Shown in pieces: positions 15,885 through 24,169 of a DNA stretch of 25,090 nt. The notes under the pieces are model-generated. The model was not told the origin of the DNA. It saw only the letters and a list, made by a program, of their open reading frames with translations, and ran no database searches. The position numbers were made by a program, and so were the translations under genes. Source of the DNA: CANHVK01 sp044232905 (GTDB lineage Bacteria > Bacteroidota > Bacteroidia > Flavobacteriales_D > Crocinitomicaceae); contig JBIIKZ010000029.1 in the NCBI GenBank assembly GCA_044232905.1, forward strand, positions 1 through 25,090, written 5' to 3'. Each line of letters starts with the position of its first letter. Position 1 is the first letter of the stretch.

Positions 15885-15912
15885 CTTACTTTTTTGGCCA
15901 GAAAAAAGTAAG
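15885..15912. repeat. Perfect hairpin attached to element 2
   Basis: CTTACTTTTTT / AAAAAAGTAAG form an 11-bp perfect stem with a 6-nt loop GGCCAG. It lacks a distal T-tract on the plus strand (AGAAAAAC follows) and on the minus strand (AAAAAGGCC follows). Confidence 0.8.
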
Positions 15913-15940
15913 AGAAAAACCTCCGTTACGCACCGCGAAA

Positions 15941-15969
15941 CAAAAAAAGCCCCAGCAAAACCGGGACTT
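15941..15969 (-). terminator. Intrinsic terminator downstream of the fumarase gene
   Basis: On the minus strand AAGTCCC pairs with GGGGCTT (7 bp, one T-G wobble) around a 9-nt loop, and a run of seven T follows (complement of 15942-15948). It is 139 bp past the fumarase stop codon and is the first classic terminator on that strand. Confidence 0.8.
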
Positions 15970-15990
15970 AAAAAACTCTATCAAAACTAG

Positions 15991-16107
15991 AAAAGGATTT
16001 AGCTCTGAATATTCGAGGCAGACAAAAAATTATTCTCTGAGTTTACTCAAGTAAATGAAGAGAATAATTTTGAAGTCGAATGATGAATAGTCGGAGCTAA
16101 AACTTTT
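15991..16107. repeat. Nested hairpin element at the 3' end of the fumarase gene
   Basis: The inner stem is AAAATTATTCTCT (16026-16038) with AGAGAATAATTTT (16059-16071), 13 bp perfect. Inside it a second stem, TTTACT/AGTAAA (16042-16055), has a 2-base centre. The outer arms pair TTTAGCTC near 15998-16005 with GAGCTAAA at 16094-16101, flanked by partly matching TATTC/GAATA blocks and AAAA/TTTT ends. The element finishes 1 nt from the TAG at 16108-16110, so on the minus strand it would fold as the first 3'-UTR structure of the fumarase mRNA. Confidence 0.82.
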
Positions 16108-17712
16108 CTAAATATTTTCAAAAAAATCATTCCCCTTATCATCCGTAATAATAAACGCTGGGAAATTCTTTATCGTAATCTTTCTCACTGCTTCCATCCC
16201 CATCTCTGGAAAATCAACCACCTCCACAGAAGTAATATTCTCTTTCGCCAAAATAGCCGCAGGACCACCAATCGAACCTAAATAAAACCCACCATATTTG
16301 TTACATGCATTCGTAACATCCTTGGATCGATTTCCTTTCGCTAACATGATCATACTTCCTCCTAACGATTGAAATTGATCTACATAAGCATCCATTCTTC
16401 CCGCAGTAGTTGGACCAAAACTTCCAGATGGCATTCCTTCTGGAGTTTTCGCAGGACCCGCATAATAAATTGGGTGATTTTTGAAGTATTCTGGCATTGG
16501 TTGACCAGCATCGATAATTTCTTTGATTTTAGCATGTGCCATGTCACGCGCAACAATCAATGTTCCATTTAATTTCAAACGTGTCTTAATTGGATATTTC
16601 GACAATTCAGCCAAAACTTCTGACATCGGACGATTTAAATCAATTTCTACTGCAGGCTCTAAATGTGGAGCTGTCTCTGGCAATAATCTACGTGGATTTT
16701 GTTCTAACTGCTCCACAAAAATTCCATCTTTCGTGATTTTTGCTTTGATATTTCTATCTGCAGAACAAGAAACGCCTAATCCTACTGGACATGAAGCAGC
16801 ATGACGAGGTAAACGAATCACACGAACATCATGCGTAAAATATTTACCGCCAAATTGCGCGCCAATCAAACTCTCCTGACAAATTTTATGAACACGTGCC
16901 TCCCATTCTAAATCACGGAATGCTTGACCTCCTTCGTTTCCTTCCGTTGGCAATTCATCAAAATAACCCGCAGATGCTTTCTTCACTGTCGCTAGGTTTG
17001 ATTCAGCCGAAGTTCCTCCAATCACCAACGCTAAGTGATATGGTGGACAAGCAGAAGTTCCTAAATCTTTGATACGTTCTCTTACAAATTGCTCCAAAGA
17101 TGCATCGTTCAACAACGATTTTGTACGTTGGTATAAGAACGTTTTATTCGCAGAGCCTCCTCCTTTTGCTAAAACCAAAAACTCATAAGACATCCCTTTT
17201 TTTGCGTAAATATCAATTTGTGCGGGTAAGTTTGTTCCTGAATTTTTCTCATCAAACATCGTCAATGGAACTACCTGTGAAAAACGTAAATTCTTTTCTT
17301 GGTAAGTGTTATAAATTCCTTTCGATAAATGTTCTTCATCAATAACACCTGTATAAACATCCTCCCCTTTTTTCGCCATAACAATCGCTGTACCTGTATC
17401 CTGACAAGAAGGTAATTGACCTTCCGCAGCAATCGTAGCATTTTGCAATAAATTATAGGCAACAAAACGATCATTATCTGTCGCTTCTGGATCTTCAATG
17501 ATCGCACGTAATTTCTCTAAATGGGTTGGTCTTAAGTAAAAAGAAACATCGCTCAATGCCTCTTGTGCTAAAACTTCCAATCCTTTTGGGTCGATTTCTA
17601 ACACCTCTCTATTGCCGTAGGTTACTACCTTCACATAATCAGAAGTAATTTTTCTATATTCAGTTTTATCTCCTAAAATTGGAAATGGATTTTGATAAAA
17701 AAAGTCAGCCAT
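16108..17712 (-). CDS. fumA: Class I fumarate hydratase (Fe-S dependent)
   Basis: This 534-residue cytoplasmic TCA-cycle enzyme interconverts fumarate and malate with an oxygen-sensitive [4Fe-4S] cluster. The three cluster cysteines are visible: Cys103 (LPSCQDTGTA), Cys222 (GTSACPPYHLALV) and Cys308 (HAASCPVGLGVSC). The N-terminal alpha and C-terminal beta parts of the two-subunit form are fused as in E. coli FumA/FumB, with the beta signature MPSGSFGPTTAGRMD. The start at 17712 (MADFFYQNPFPILGD) has a -7 box 19 nt upstream; the frame extends to 17955, but only antisense to dnaB. It diverges from dnaB. A nested hairpin and an intrinsic terminator follow it. The symbol fumA is used in the sense of the class; fumB is equivalent. 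Confidence 0.95.
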   Translation of the reverse strand: MADFFYQNPFPILGDKTEYRKITSDYVKVVTYGNREVLEIDPKGLEVLAQEALSDVSFYLRPTHLEKLRAIIEDPEATDNDRFVAYNLLQNATIAAEGQLPSCQDTGTAIVMAKKGEDVYTGVIDEEHLSKGIYNTYQEKNLRFSQVVPLTMFDEKNSGTNLPAQIDIYAKKGMSYEFLVLAKGGGSANKTFLYQRTKSLLNDASLEQFVRERIKDLGTSACPPYHLALVIGGTSAESNLATVKKASAGYFDELPTEGNEGGQAFRDLEWEARVHKICQESLIGAQFGGKYFTHDVRVIRLPRHAASCPVGLGVSCSADRNIKAKITKDGIFVEQLEQNPRRLLPETAPHLEPAVEIDLNRPMSEVLAELSKYPIKTRLKLNGTLIVARDMAHAKIKEIIDAGQPMPEYFKNHPIYYAGPAKTPEGMPSGSFGPTTAGRMDAYVDQFQSLGGSMIMLAKGNRSKDVTNACNKYGGFYLGSIGGPAAILAKENITSVEVVDFPEMGMEAVRKITIKNFPAFIITDDKGNDFFENI

Positions 17713-17731
17713 AACAAGTAATTTTTGATTG

Positions 17732-17739
17732 CAAATGTA
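17732..17739 (-). promoter_or_regulatory. -7 promoter box of the fumarase gene
   Basis: The minus strand reads TACATTTG, a perfect TAnnTTTG, 19 nt before the ATG at 17712. No TTG is found about 19 bp upstream, so the -33 element is weak. Confidence 0.65.
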
Positions 17740-17759
17740 AGAAAATATTAATATTAGTT

Positions 17760-17789
17760 TTGCATCTCTCTTCCCTTTCCGTACATTTG
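17760..17789 (+). promoter_or_regulatory. Consensus Bacteroidota promoter of dnaB
   Basis: TTG at 17760-17762, a 19-bp spacer, then TACATTTG at 17782-17789 give a full match to the TTG-N19-TAnnTTTG pattern. The dnaB ATG at 17795 begins only 5 nt after the box, which predicts a leaderless or nearly leaderless transcript. Confidence 0.8.
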
Positions 17790-17794
17790 TTTCT

Positions 17795-19369
17795 ATGGAA
17801 AATAATTCGGATAAAATCAAAAAACCGCTAACCAGAACGAAACCTGCAAACGCAGATTTTCCGGAGGCTTTCGGTAAGCGACCACCACAAGCTGTTGATC
17901 TAGAACAGGCTGTTTTGGGAGCAATGATGTTAGACAAAAATGCGGTGAACGACACAATTGATGTACTTACACCTAGTAGTTTTTATGATCCAAAACACGT
18001 GGTGATTTACAAAGCCATTCGTGAACTTTTCGCTAGTACAAATCCTATCGATCTACTTACCGTTACTACACAACTTCGTAAAGAGGGAGAATTAGAAATG
18101 GCTGGTGGAGCTTTATATATATCTCAATTAACACACCGAATCGCTTCTGCTGCACACGCAGAATACCATGCAAGAATTATCTCTCAAAAATACATCCAAC
18201 GCGAAATCATTCGTATGTGTAATGAAGTTCTTCGTGACGCTTTTGACGAAACAACAGATGTTTTTGATTTACTAAATAAAGCGGAAGGTGACCTTTTCAA
18301 GATTGCAGAAAACAACATGAAAAAGAACGTAGACGTGATGCAAAACGTCGTTCGCGAAGCAATCTTAGAAATTGAAAAAGCTTCCAAAAATACGGATGGT
18401 ATATCAGGTGTTCCAACTGGTTTCCGGGAATTGGATAAACTAACCTCTGGCTGGCAACGTTCAGATATGATTGTAATTGCTGCACGTCCTGCAATGGGAA
18501 AAACCGCTTTCGTACTTTCGATGGCGAGAAATACTGCTGTGGATCATGGTATGGGTGTTGCCTTTTTCTCATTAGAAATGTCTTCCGTTCAATTAGTGAA
18601 ACGTTTAATTGCTAGTGAATCTCGTATCAGTGCTGAAAAACTTCGTAAAGGAGACCTAGCAGAACACGAATTTCAACAATTACATACACGTATTGCAAAA
18701 TTAGCAACAGCTCCTATTTATATTGATGATACAGCTGGATTAAGTGTCTTTGACCTTCGAGCAAAATGCCGTCGATTAAAAAGTCAATATGATATCCAAA
18801 TTGTAATTATCGATTACCTACAATTAATGACCGCAGGAGGAACGAAAGGTTCAGGAAATCGTGAACAAGAAATTTCTACTATCTCGCGTTCAATCAAAGA
18901 AATCGCAAAAGAATTAAATATTCCTGTAATTGCGCTTTCTCAGTTGAGTCGTTCGGTAGAAACACGTGGTGGAGATAAAAAACCAATACTTTCCGACTTA
19001 CGTGAATCTGGAGCAATTGAGCAAGATGCCGATATCGTATCTTTCTTATACCGTCCTGAATATTACCAAATTCTTCAAAACGAAAATGGAGAATCCAACT
19101 TAGGTGTTGGGGAAATAATTGTCGCAAAACACCGAAATGGTGCTACAGATGCTGTTCGTTTACGTTTCATTGGGGAATATGCGCGTTTCGATAATTTCGA
19201 TTCATTCGAAGAAGATTTCCAACCAATTGGTAAAACAATGGGTGCTTTGGGAGTAAATACTGGTTTCGATAATGCCCCTGCAGGAAATAGCTATACCGTT
19301 CAAAGTAAAATGAATGAAGCAGAGGAAAATTTCGATTTCAATACAGATAGTCTTGATGATCCTTTCTAA
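17795..19369 (+). CDS. dnaB: Replicative DNA helicase
   Basis: This 524-residue protein is the hexameric ring helicase that unwinds DNA at the replication fork. The N-terminal DnaB domain (about 30-135) begins PPQAVDLEQAVLGAMMLD. The RecA-like ATPase (about 190-460) has Walker A ARPAMGKTAF with Lys236, then FFSLEMSSVQLVKRL, Walker B IVIIDYLQLM with Asp340, SQLSRSVETR, and the arginine-finger region SDLRESGAIEQDADIVSFLYR. No intein is present, and the length is normal apart from an acidic tail of about 60 residues rich in Asp, Glu and Phe. It has a textbook promoter directly in front of the ATG. An exported-protein gene follows 3 nt after its stop. Confidence 0.98.
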   Translation: MENNSDKIKKPLTRTKPANADFPEAFGKRPPQAVDLEQAVLGAMMLDKNAVNDTIDVLTPSSFYDPKHVVIYKAIRELFASTNPIDLLTVTTQLRKEGELEMAGGALYISQLTHRIASAAHAEYHARIISQKYIQREIIRMCNEVLRDAFDETTDVFDLLNKAEGDLFKIAENNMKKNVDVMQNVVREAILEIEKASKNTDGISGVPTGFRELDKLTSGWQRSDMIVIAARPAMGKTAFVLSMARNTAVDHGMGVAFFSLEMSSVQLVKRLIASESRISAEKLRKGDLAEHEFQQLHTRIAKLATAPIYIDDTAGLSVFDLRAKCRRLKSQYDIQIVIIDYLQLMTAGGTKGSGNREQEISTISRSIKEIAKELNIPVIALSQLSRSVETRGGDKKPILSDLRESGAIEQDADIVSFLYRPEYYQILQNENGESNLGVGEIIVAKHRNGATDAVRLRFIGEYARFDNFDSFEEDFQPIGKTMGALGVNTGFDNAPAGNSYTVQSKMNEAEENFDFNTDSLDDPF

Positions 19370-19372
19370 AAA

Positions 19373-20626
19373 ATGAAAAAACTACTATTTCTTTTTCTAC
19401 TTATTTCTTTTAGTTTACGACTAAACGCTACAAGCGTGTTGATTCCTATGGATAATGGACAAACAAACCATTTAAAAGCATATGGAATAGCATACTGGAT
19501 GTTGAATAATGGATTAACATTGGAGTGGTTACTTAACTACAGAGGTGGTTCTTTTTTATGCATCCACGATGTAAAAATTGAAGAAGAATTAACTATTCGC
19601 GGTGTAAAATATGAGGTTATTACAGACGGAAAAGCTAATGCTATTCGGAATGAAATATCCAATCCAGATGTAAATCAAGAAATTATTCAACTAGAAAAAG
19701 CACCAAAAATTGCTGTCTATACACCAAAAGGGAAACAACCTTGGGATGATGCTGTTACGCTTGTTCTTGAATATGCAGAAATACCCTACGATAAAATATA
19801 TGATTCCGCCATTGTAATGGGGGTCCTACCAAAATACGATTGGTTACACTTACACCACGAAGATTTTACAGGTCAATATGGTAAATTTTATAGTAATTTC
19901 AAAAATGCTCCTTGGTATCTTGCTCAAGTAGAAGAAGCTGAAAATGACGCTAAAATGTTAGGGTTCCATAAGGTGTCACAACTAAAATTAGCGGTTGCAA
20001 ACAACCTTAAAAACTTTGTATTAGGTGGTGGATTCCTTTTCACCATGTGTAGTGGTACCGATAGTTTCGATATTGGATTGGCAGCACACAAAACAGATAT
20101 TTGTGAAAGTATGTTTGATGGAGATCCATCCGATCCAAATTGCCAACAAAAACTAGATTTCAAAAACACATTTGCTTTTGATAAATTTACTTTAGAAAGA
20201 AATCCATTGGTGTATGAATATTCAAACATCGACGGAACAGACTTACACAGATCGGAAGCAATGGACAAATTCTCTCTATTTGAATTTTCTGCTAAATGGG
20301 ATGTGATTCCAACCATGTTAACACAATGTCACACAGACATCATCAATGATTTCATGGGACAAACTACCGACTTTAAAAAAGAATTTATAAAATCAAATGT
20401 TCTCATTTTAGGGGAAAACAAAGCACTTGGAACAGCAAAATATGTACACGGTGAATTAGGTCAAGGTACCTGGACATTCTATGGTGGACACGACCCAGAA
20501 GATTATCGCCACATGGTGCAAGATCCGCCAACGGATTTGAACCTCCACCCAAACTCACCAGGATACCGTTTAATTCTAAACAACATCCTGTTCCCAGCTG
20601 CTAAAAAGAAAAAACGTAAAACGTAA
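19373..20626 (+). CDS. Exported protein of unknown function, Bacteroidota-type, in the dnaB operon
   Basis: This 417-residue protein has a clear signal peptide (MKKLLFLFLLISFSLRLNA). The mature start is SVLIPMDNGQTNHLKAYGIAYWML, followed by LLNYRGGSFLCIHD. An interior block reads KIAVYTPKGKQPWDDAVTLVLE, and near the end come WTFYGGHDPEDYRH and HPNSPGYRLILNNILFP, then a basic tail KKKKRKT. From memory, such proteins are often labelled asparagine synthetase B in Bacteroidota genomes. I see no N-terminal Cys glutaminase or PP-loop, so that label is not supported. The segments VLGGGFLFTMCSG and YGGHDPEDY hint at a class I glutaminase-like or ThuA-like fold; this is only a suggestion. It is co-transcribed with dnaB (3-nt gap) and ends at a hairpin terminator. 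Confidence 0.85.
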   Translation: MKKLLFLFLLISFSLRLNATSVLIPMDNGQTNHLKAYGIAYWMLNNGLTLEWLLNYRGGSFLCIHDVKIEEELTIRGVKYEVITDGKANAIRNEISNPDVNQEIIQLEKAPKIAVYTPKGKQPWDDAVTLVLEYAEIPYDKIYDSAIVMGVLPKYDWLHLHHEDFTGQYGKFYSNFKNAPWYLAQVEEAENDAKMLGFHKVSQLKLAVANNLKNFVLGGGFLFTMCSGTDSFDIGLAAHKTDICESMFDGDPSDPNCQQKLDFKNTFAFDKFTLERNPLVYEYSNIDGTDLHRSEAMDKFSLFEFSAKWDVIPTMLTQCHTDIINDFMGQTTDFKKEFIKSNVLILGENKALGTAKYVHGELGQGTWTFYGGHDPEDYRHMVQDPPTDLNLHPNSPGYRLILNNILFPAAKKKKRKT

Positions 20627-20647
20627 GGGTGAGCCGAGACTCACCCT
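20626..20647. terminator. Hairpin between convergent genes
   Basis: AGGGTGAG-CCGAGA-CTCACCCT is a perfect 8-bp stem with a 6-nt loop. It overlaps the last base of the stop codon at 20624-20626 and lies 6 bp before the urocanase stop. The T-tracts are short (AAATTTT on the right; the left side has mixed A/C/G), so it is probably a shared, modest bidirectional terminator. Confidence 0.75.
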
Positions 20648-20652
20648 AAATT

Positions 20653-22650
20653 TTAAAACAACCCATCCAAAACACTTCCGTCCACCAACTCTGGTATCGT
20701 AACTTTCAACAAAGGTTCTCGCTCCATTGCGCGTTTAATCGCAAAAATCGCACCTTCATTTCTAGCCCAACTTCTTCTTGAAATCCCATTATTTACATCC
20801 CAATGCAACATAGACTTCAAACGTCTATCTGCATCAGCAGAACCATCCAACAACATTCCGAACCCTCCATTGATTACTTCTCCCCAACCTACTCCGCCTC
20901 CATTGTGAATAGAAACCCAAGTCGCTCCGCGGAAACTATCCCCAATCACATTTTGAATTGCCATATCCGCAGTAAACTTAGATCCATCATAGATGTTAGA
21001 AGTTTCACGGTAAGGTGAGTCTGTTCCAGATACATCGTGGTGATCTCTACCCAATATAACAGGACCAATTTGACCTAATTCAATTGCTTTGTTAAAGGCC
21101 TCTGCAATCAACATTCTACCCTCTGCATCAGCGTACAAAATGCGGGCTTGGGAACCAACAACTAATTTGTTTTGTTGCGCTCCTTTTATCCACCTAATAT
21201 TATCGTCCATTTGCTGTCGAATTTCGTCTGGACTGGTCTTCATTAATTCTTCTAGTACTTGACAAGCAATTTCATCCGTTTTAGCTAAATCTTCAGGTTT
21301 ACCAGAAGCACACACCCAACGGAATGGTCCAAATCCATAATCAAAACACATAGGTCCCATGATATCCTGAACATAAGAAGGATATTTAAAATCAATATGA
21401 TTTGTAGCCATAACATCAGCTCCAGCTCGAGAAGCCTCTAATAAAAATGCATTCCCATAATCAAAAAAATAGGTTCCTTTTGCTGTATGTTTATTAATCG
21501 CTACCGCATGTCTAACTAACGTTGCTTGTACTTTATGTTTAAATTCATCTGGATTATTAGCCATTAATGTGTTCGATTCTTCAAAGGATAAACCAATAGG
21601 ATAATATCCTCCTGCCCAGGGATTATGTAAAGACGTTTGATCAGAACCTAAATCAATATGTATATTTTGCGCATCAAAAGCCTCCCAAACAGCTACGATG
21701 TTTCCTAAATAAGCAATCGAAACAACCTCTTTATTAACTTGCGCTTCTCTAACACGAACTACTAGTTGATTAATATCATCGATTACTTCGTTAATCCATC
21801 CTTGTTCGTGTCTTATTTTTGTAATCTTTGGATTTACCTCTGCACAAACAGTCACACAACCTGCTATATTTCCTGCTTTTGGTTGAGCTCCTGACATTCC
21901 CCCTAATCCAGAAGTAACAAATAAAGAACCCGCAGGAGATTTTTTAATTTTTCTAAAACCATTCAAAACAGTAATGGTTGTTCCATGAACAATTCCTTGT
22001 GGACCAATATACATATAGGAGCCAGCTGTCATTTGTCCGTATTGAGAAACTCCCAAGGCATTCATTTTTTCCCAATCATCTGGTTTAGAATAATTAGGAA
22101 TAACCATGCCATTCGTTACAACAACACGTGGCGCATCTTTATGTGAAGGAAACAATCCCATTGGGTGGCCCGAATACATAACCAAAGTTTGATCTTCTGT
22201 CATCTCCGCCAAATATTTCATCGTCAAACGATATTGTATCCAATTTTGAAATACGGCTCCGTTTCCTCCATAGGTAATCAACTCATGTGGATGTTGTGCT
22301 ACTGAATAATCCAAGTTATTTTGAATCATCAACATAATCGCTTTTGACTGCAAAGACTTACCAGGATACTGTTCTATTGGACGAGCATACATAGAATAAT
22401 CTGGACGAAAACGATACATGTAAATTCTTCCGAAATCTTTCAATTCTTGTAAAAACTCAGGCGCTAATTCCGCATGCAATTCTTTAGAGAAATAACGTAA
22501 AGCATTCTCTAACGCCAAACGCGTTTCCTCTTTGGATAAAATTTGCTTACGTTTAGGAGCATGATTAATAACGCTTTCATAGGTCTTTTTCGCAGGTAAA
22601 ACACTTGGAATACCTTGTAAAATATCGTTTTGAAATTCCTGAATAGTCAT
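20653..22650 (-). CDS. hutU: Urocanate hydratase (urocanase)
   Basis: This 665-residue cytoplasmic enzyme of histidine breakdown converts urocanate to 4-imidazolone-5-propionate with tightly bound NAD+. Family blocks are in order: TYGGNGAVFQNW, MYSGHPMGLFPSHKDAPRVV, GQMTAGSYMYIGPQGIVHG, VTSGLGGMSGAQPKAGNIAG and AEVNPK. The active-site region is YGFGPFRWVCASGKPEDL with Cys447, followed by DSPYRETSNIYDG and IHNGGGVGWGEVINGG. It is about 100 residues longer than the Pseudomonas enzyme because of internal segments. The start at 22650 (MTIQEFQNDILQGIPSVLP) fits; the frame remains open to 22701 with an implausible Phe-rich extension. No other hut gene is visible, so the pathway is not clustered here. 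Confidence 0.97.
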   Translation of the reverse strand: MTIQEFQNDILQGIPSVLPAKKTYESVINHAPKRKQILSKEETRLALENALRYFSKELHAELAPEFLQELKDFGRIYMYRFRPDYSMYARPIEQYPGKSLQSKAIMLMIQNNLDYSVAQHPHELITYGGNGAVFQNWIQYRLTMKYLAEMTEDQTLVMYSGHPMGLFPSHKDAPRVVVTNGMVIPNYSKPDDWEKMNALGVSQYGQMTAGSYMYIGPQGIVHGTTITVLNGFRKIKKSPAGSLFVTSGLGGMSGAQPKAGNIAGCVTVCAEVNPKITKIRHEQGWINEVIDDINQLVVRVREAQVNKEVVSIAYLGNIVAVWEAFDAQNIHIDLGSDQTSLHNPWAGGYYPIGLSFEESNTLMANNPDEFKHKVQATLVRHAVAINKHTAKGTYFFDYGNAFLLEASRAGADVMATNHIDFKYPSYVQDIMGPMCFDYGFGPFRWVCASGKPEDLAKTDEIACQVLEELMKTSPDEIRQQMDDNIRWIKGAQQNKLVVGSQARILYADAEGRMLIAEAFNKAIELGQIGPVILGRDHHDVSGTDSPYRETSNIYDGSKFTADMAIQNVIGDSFRGATWVSIHNGGGVGWGEVINGGFGMLLDGSADADRRLKSMLHWDVNNGISRRSWARNEGAIFAIKRAMEREPLLKVTIPELVDGSVLDGLF

Positions 22651-22831
22651 AGTAAGAATTTTGATTTTTTGGTGCCATAAATATAGAAAGAAGAAAAACA
22701 AATTCCGAATCTATGGCTATAAAACAATCCCGAAAAACAAATCCTAAAGATTAAAACCCTTATCAATCCCAATCCTGAAAGGACAAAATATATTCTACAA
22801 ATAGAGCACTACACTATGACGAACTCTAATT

Positions 22832-22857
22832 AAAAAAAGCTCCCTCTCGGGAGCTTT
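22832..22857 (-). terminator. Intrinsic terminator of the carA-eno operon
   Basis: On the minus strand AAAGCTCCC pairs with GGGAGCTTT, a 9-bp perfect stem around a 4-nt loop, followed by a T run (complement of 22832-22838). It lies 30 bp after the enolase stop codon. Confidence 0.92.
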
Positions 22858-22887
22858 AACGGATCAAAAAAACATTTTATGTTTTTT

Positions 22888-24168
22888 CTATTTAATAAAC
22901 TTAAATTTCTTTCCTGGATAAACAGCACTTGAACCAAGTTCCTCTTCAATACGCAACAATTGATTGTATTTAGCCATGCGATCACTTCTAGAAGCTGAAC
23001 CAGTTTTAATCTGTCCACAATTCAATGCAACCGCTAAATCTGCAATCGTACTGTCTTCCGTCTCACCACTACGATGTGACATAACTGAAGTATATCCATT
23101 GCGAGTTGCCATTTGAACTGCCTCAATTGTTTCAGTTAATGAACCAATTTGATTTACCTTAACCAAAATAGAATTAGCAGTACTCTCCTCAATACCTCGT
23201 GCTAAACGTTTTGTATTAGTTACAAATAAGTCATCACCAACTAATTGAACTTTATCTCCCAAGCGCTCAGTAGCTAATTTCCATCCTGCCCAATCATCCT
23301 CTGCTAATCCATCCTCAATAGAAATAATTGGATATTTAGCACACCATTCTTCCCAAAATGCAACCATTTCTTCAGAGGTGCGCTCTTCACCTGTAGATTC
23401 AAAAACGTATTTACCATTTTTATAAAATTCAGAAGATGCTGCATCTAAAGCAATATAAACATCTTCTCCTGGAGTATAACCTGCATTTTTAATTGCTTCC
23501 ATTACCACTTGAATTGCCTCTTCATTAGACCCTAAATTCGGTGCAAAACCTCCTTCATCTCCAACGTTTGTAGACATTCCACGTAATTTTAAAACTTCTT
23601 TCAAATGGTGAAATATTTCAGTCCCCATACGTAATCCATGAGAAAAAGTAGTTGCACCAAAAGGCATAACCATAAACTCCTGAATATCAATTAAATTATC
23701 AGCATGTGAACCTCCATTTAATATATTCATCATCGGAACAGGCATTGTAACCGCACCAACTCCACCAATATATTGATATAAGGACATTCCAGCTTCGTCA
23801 GCTGCAGCTCTAGCAACTGCTAATGAGGCTCCTAAAATAGCATTCGCACCTAAATTAGATTTGTTCTCAGTACCATCTAATTTCAATAACAATTGATCGA
23901 TCGATTTTTGATCATAAACATGTTTACCTACCAAAGCATCAGAAATAATAGTATTTACATTATTTACTGCTTTAAGAACACCTTTACCCATGTATACATT
24001 CTTATCCCCGTCACGTAATTCAACAGCTTCATGAATACCAGTTGATGCACCAGATGGAACTGCAGCTCTACCTAAAACACCATTAGATGTATAAACATCA
24101 ACCTCAACTGTTGGATTTCCGCGGGAATCCAAAATTTGTCTTCCAACTACTTTTGTAATTAAACTCAT
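22888..24168 (-). CDS. eno: Enolase (phosphopyruvate hydratase)
   Basis: This 426-residue glycolytic enzyme interconverts 2-phosphoglycerate and phosphoenolpyruvate with Mg2+. The N-terminal domain contains the substrate loop GRAAVPSGASTGIHEAVELRD split around residues 33-53. The barrel carries GGSHADNLIDIQEFMVMPFGA, NVGDEGGFAPNL, the Mg ligands in YIALDAASSEFY, IEDGLAEDDW and VGDDLFVTN, and the C-terminal signature MSHRSGETEDSTIADLAVAL with GSASRSDRMAKYNQLLRIEE. Length is normal. Its ATG begins 1 nt after the carA stop codon, so it is read from the carA transcript, perhaps with translational coupling. The transcript ends at the hairpin 22832-22857. Confidence 0.98.
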   Translation of the reverse strand: MSLITKVVGRQILDSRGNPTVEVDVYTSNGVLGRAAVPSGASTGIHEAVELRDGDKNVYMGKGVLKAVNNVNTIISDALVGKHVYDQKSIDQLLLKLDGTENKSNLGANAILGASLAVARAAADEAGMSLYQYIGGVGAVTMPVPMMNILNGGSHADNLIDIQEFMVMPFGATTFSHGLRMGTEIFHHLKEVLKLRGMSTNVGDEGGFAPNLGSNEEAIQVVMEAIKNAGYTPGEDVYIALDAASSEFYKNGKYVFESTGEERTSEEMVAFWEEWCAKYPIISIEDGLAEDDWAGWKLATERLGDKVQLVGDDLFVTNTKRLARGIEESTANSILVKVNQIGSLTETIEAVQMATRNGYTSVMSHRSGETEDSTIADLAVALNCGQIKTGSASRSDRMAKYNQLLRIEEELGSSAVYPGKKFKFIK

Positions 24169-24169
24169 A

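Noticed and set aside
17713..17955. 81-residue N-terminal extension of the fumarase frame
   Set aside because: It runs antisense over the dnaB promoter and first codons, and the family N-terminus begins at 17712 (MADFFYQNP).
19373..20626. Asparagine synthetase B function
   Set aside because: No N-terminal Cys nucleophile domain and no PP-loop are visible, and the protein has a signal peptide.
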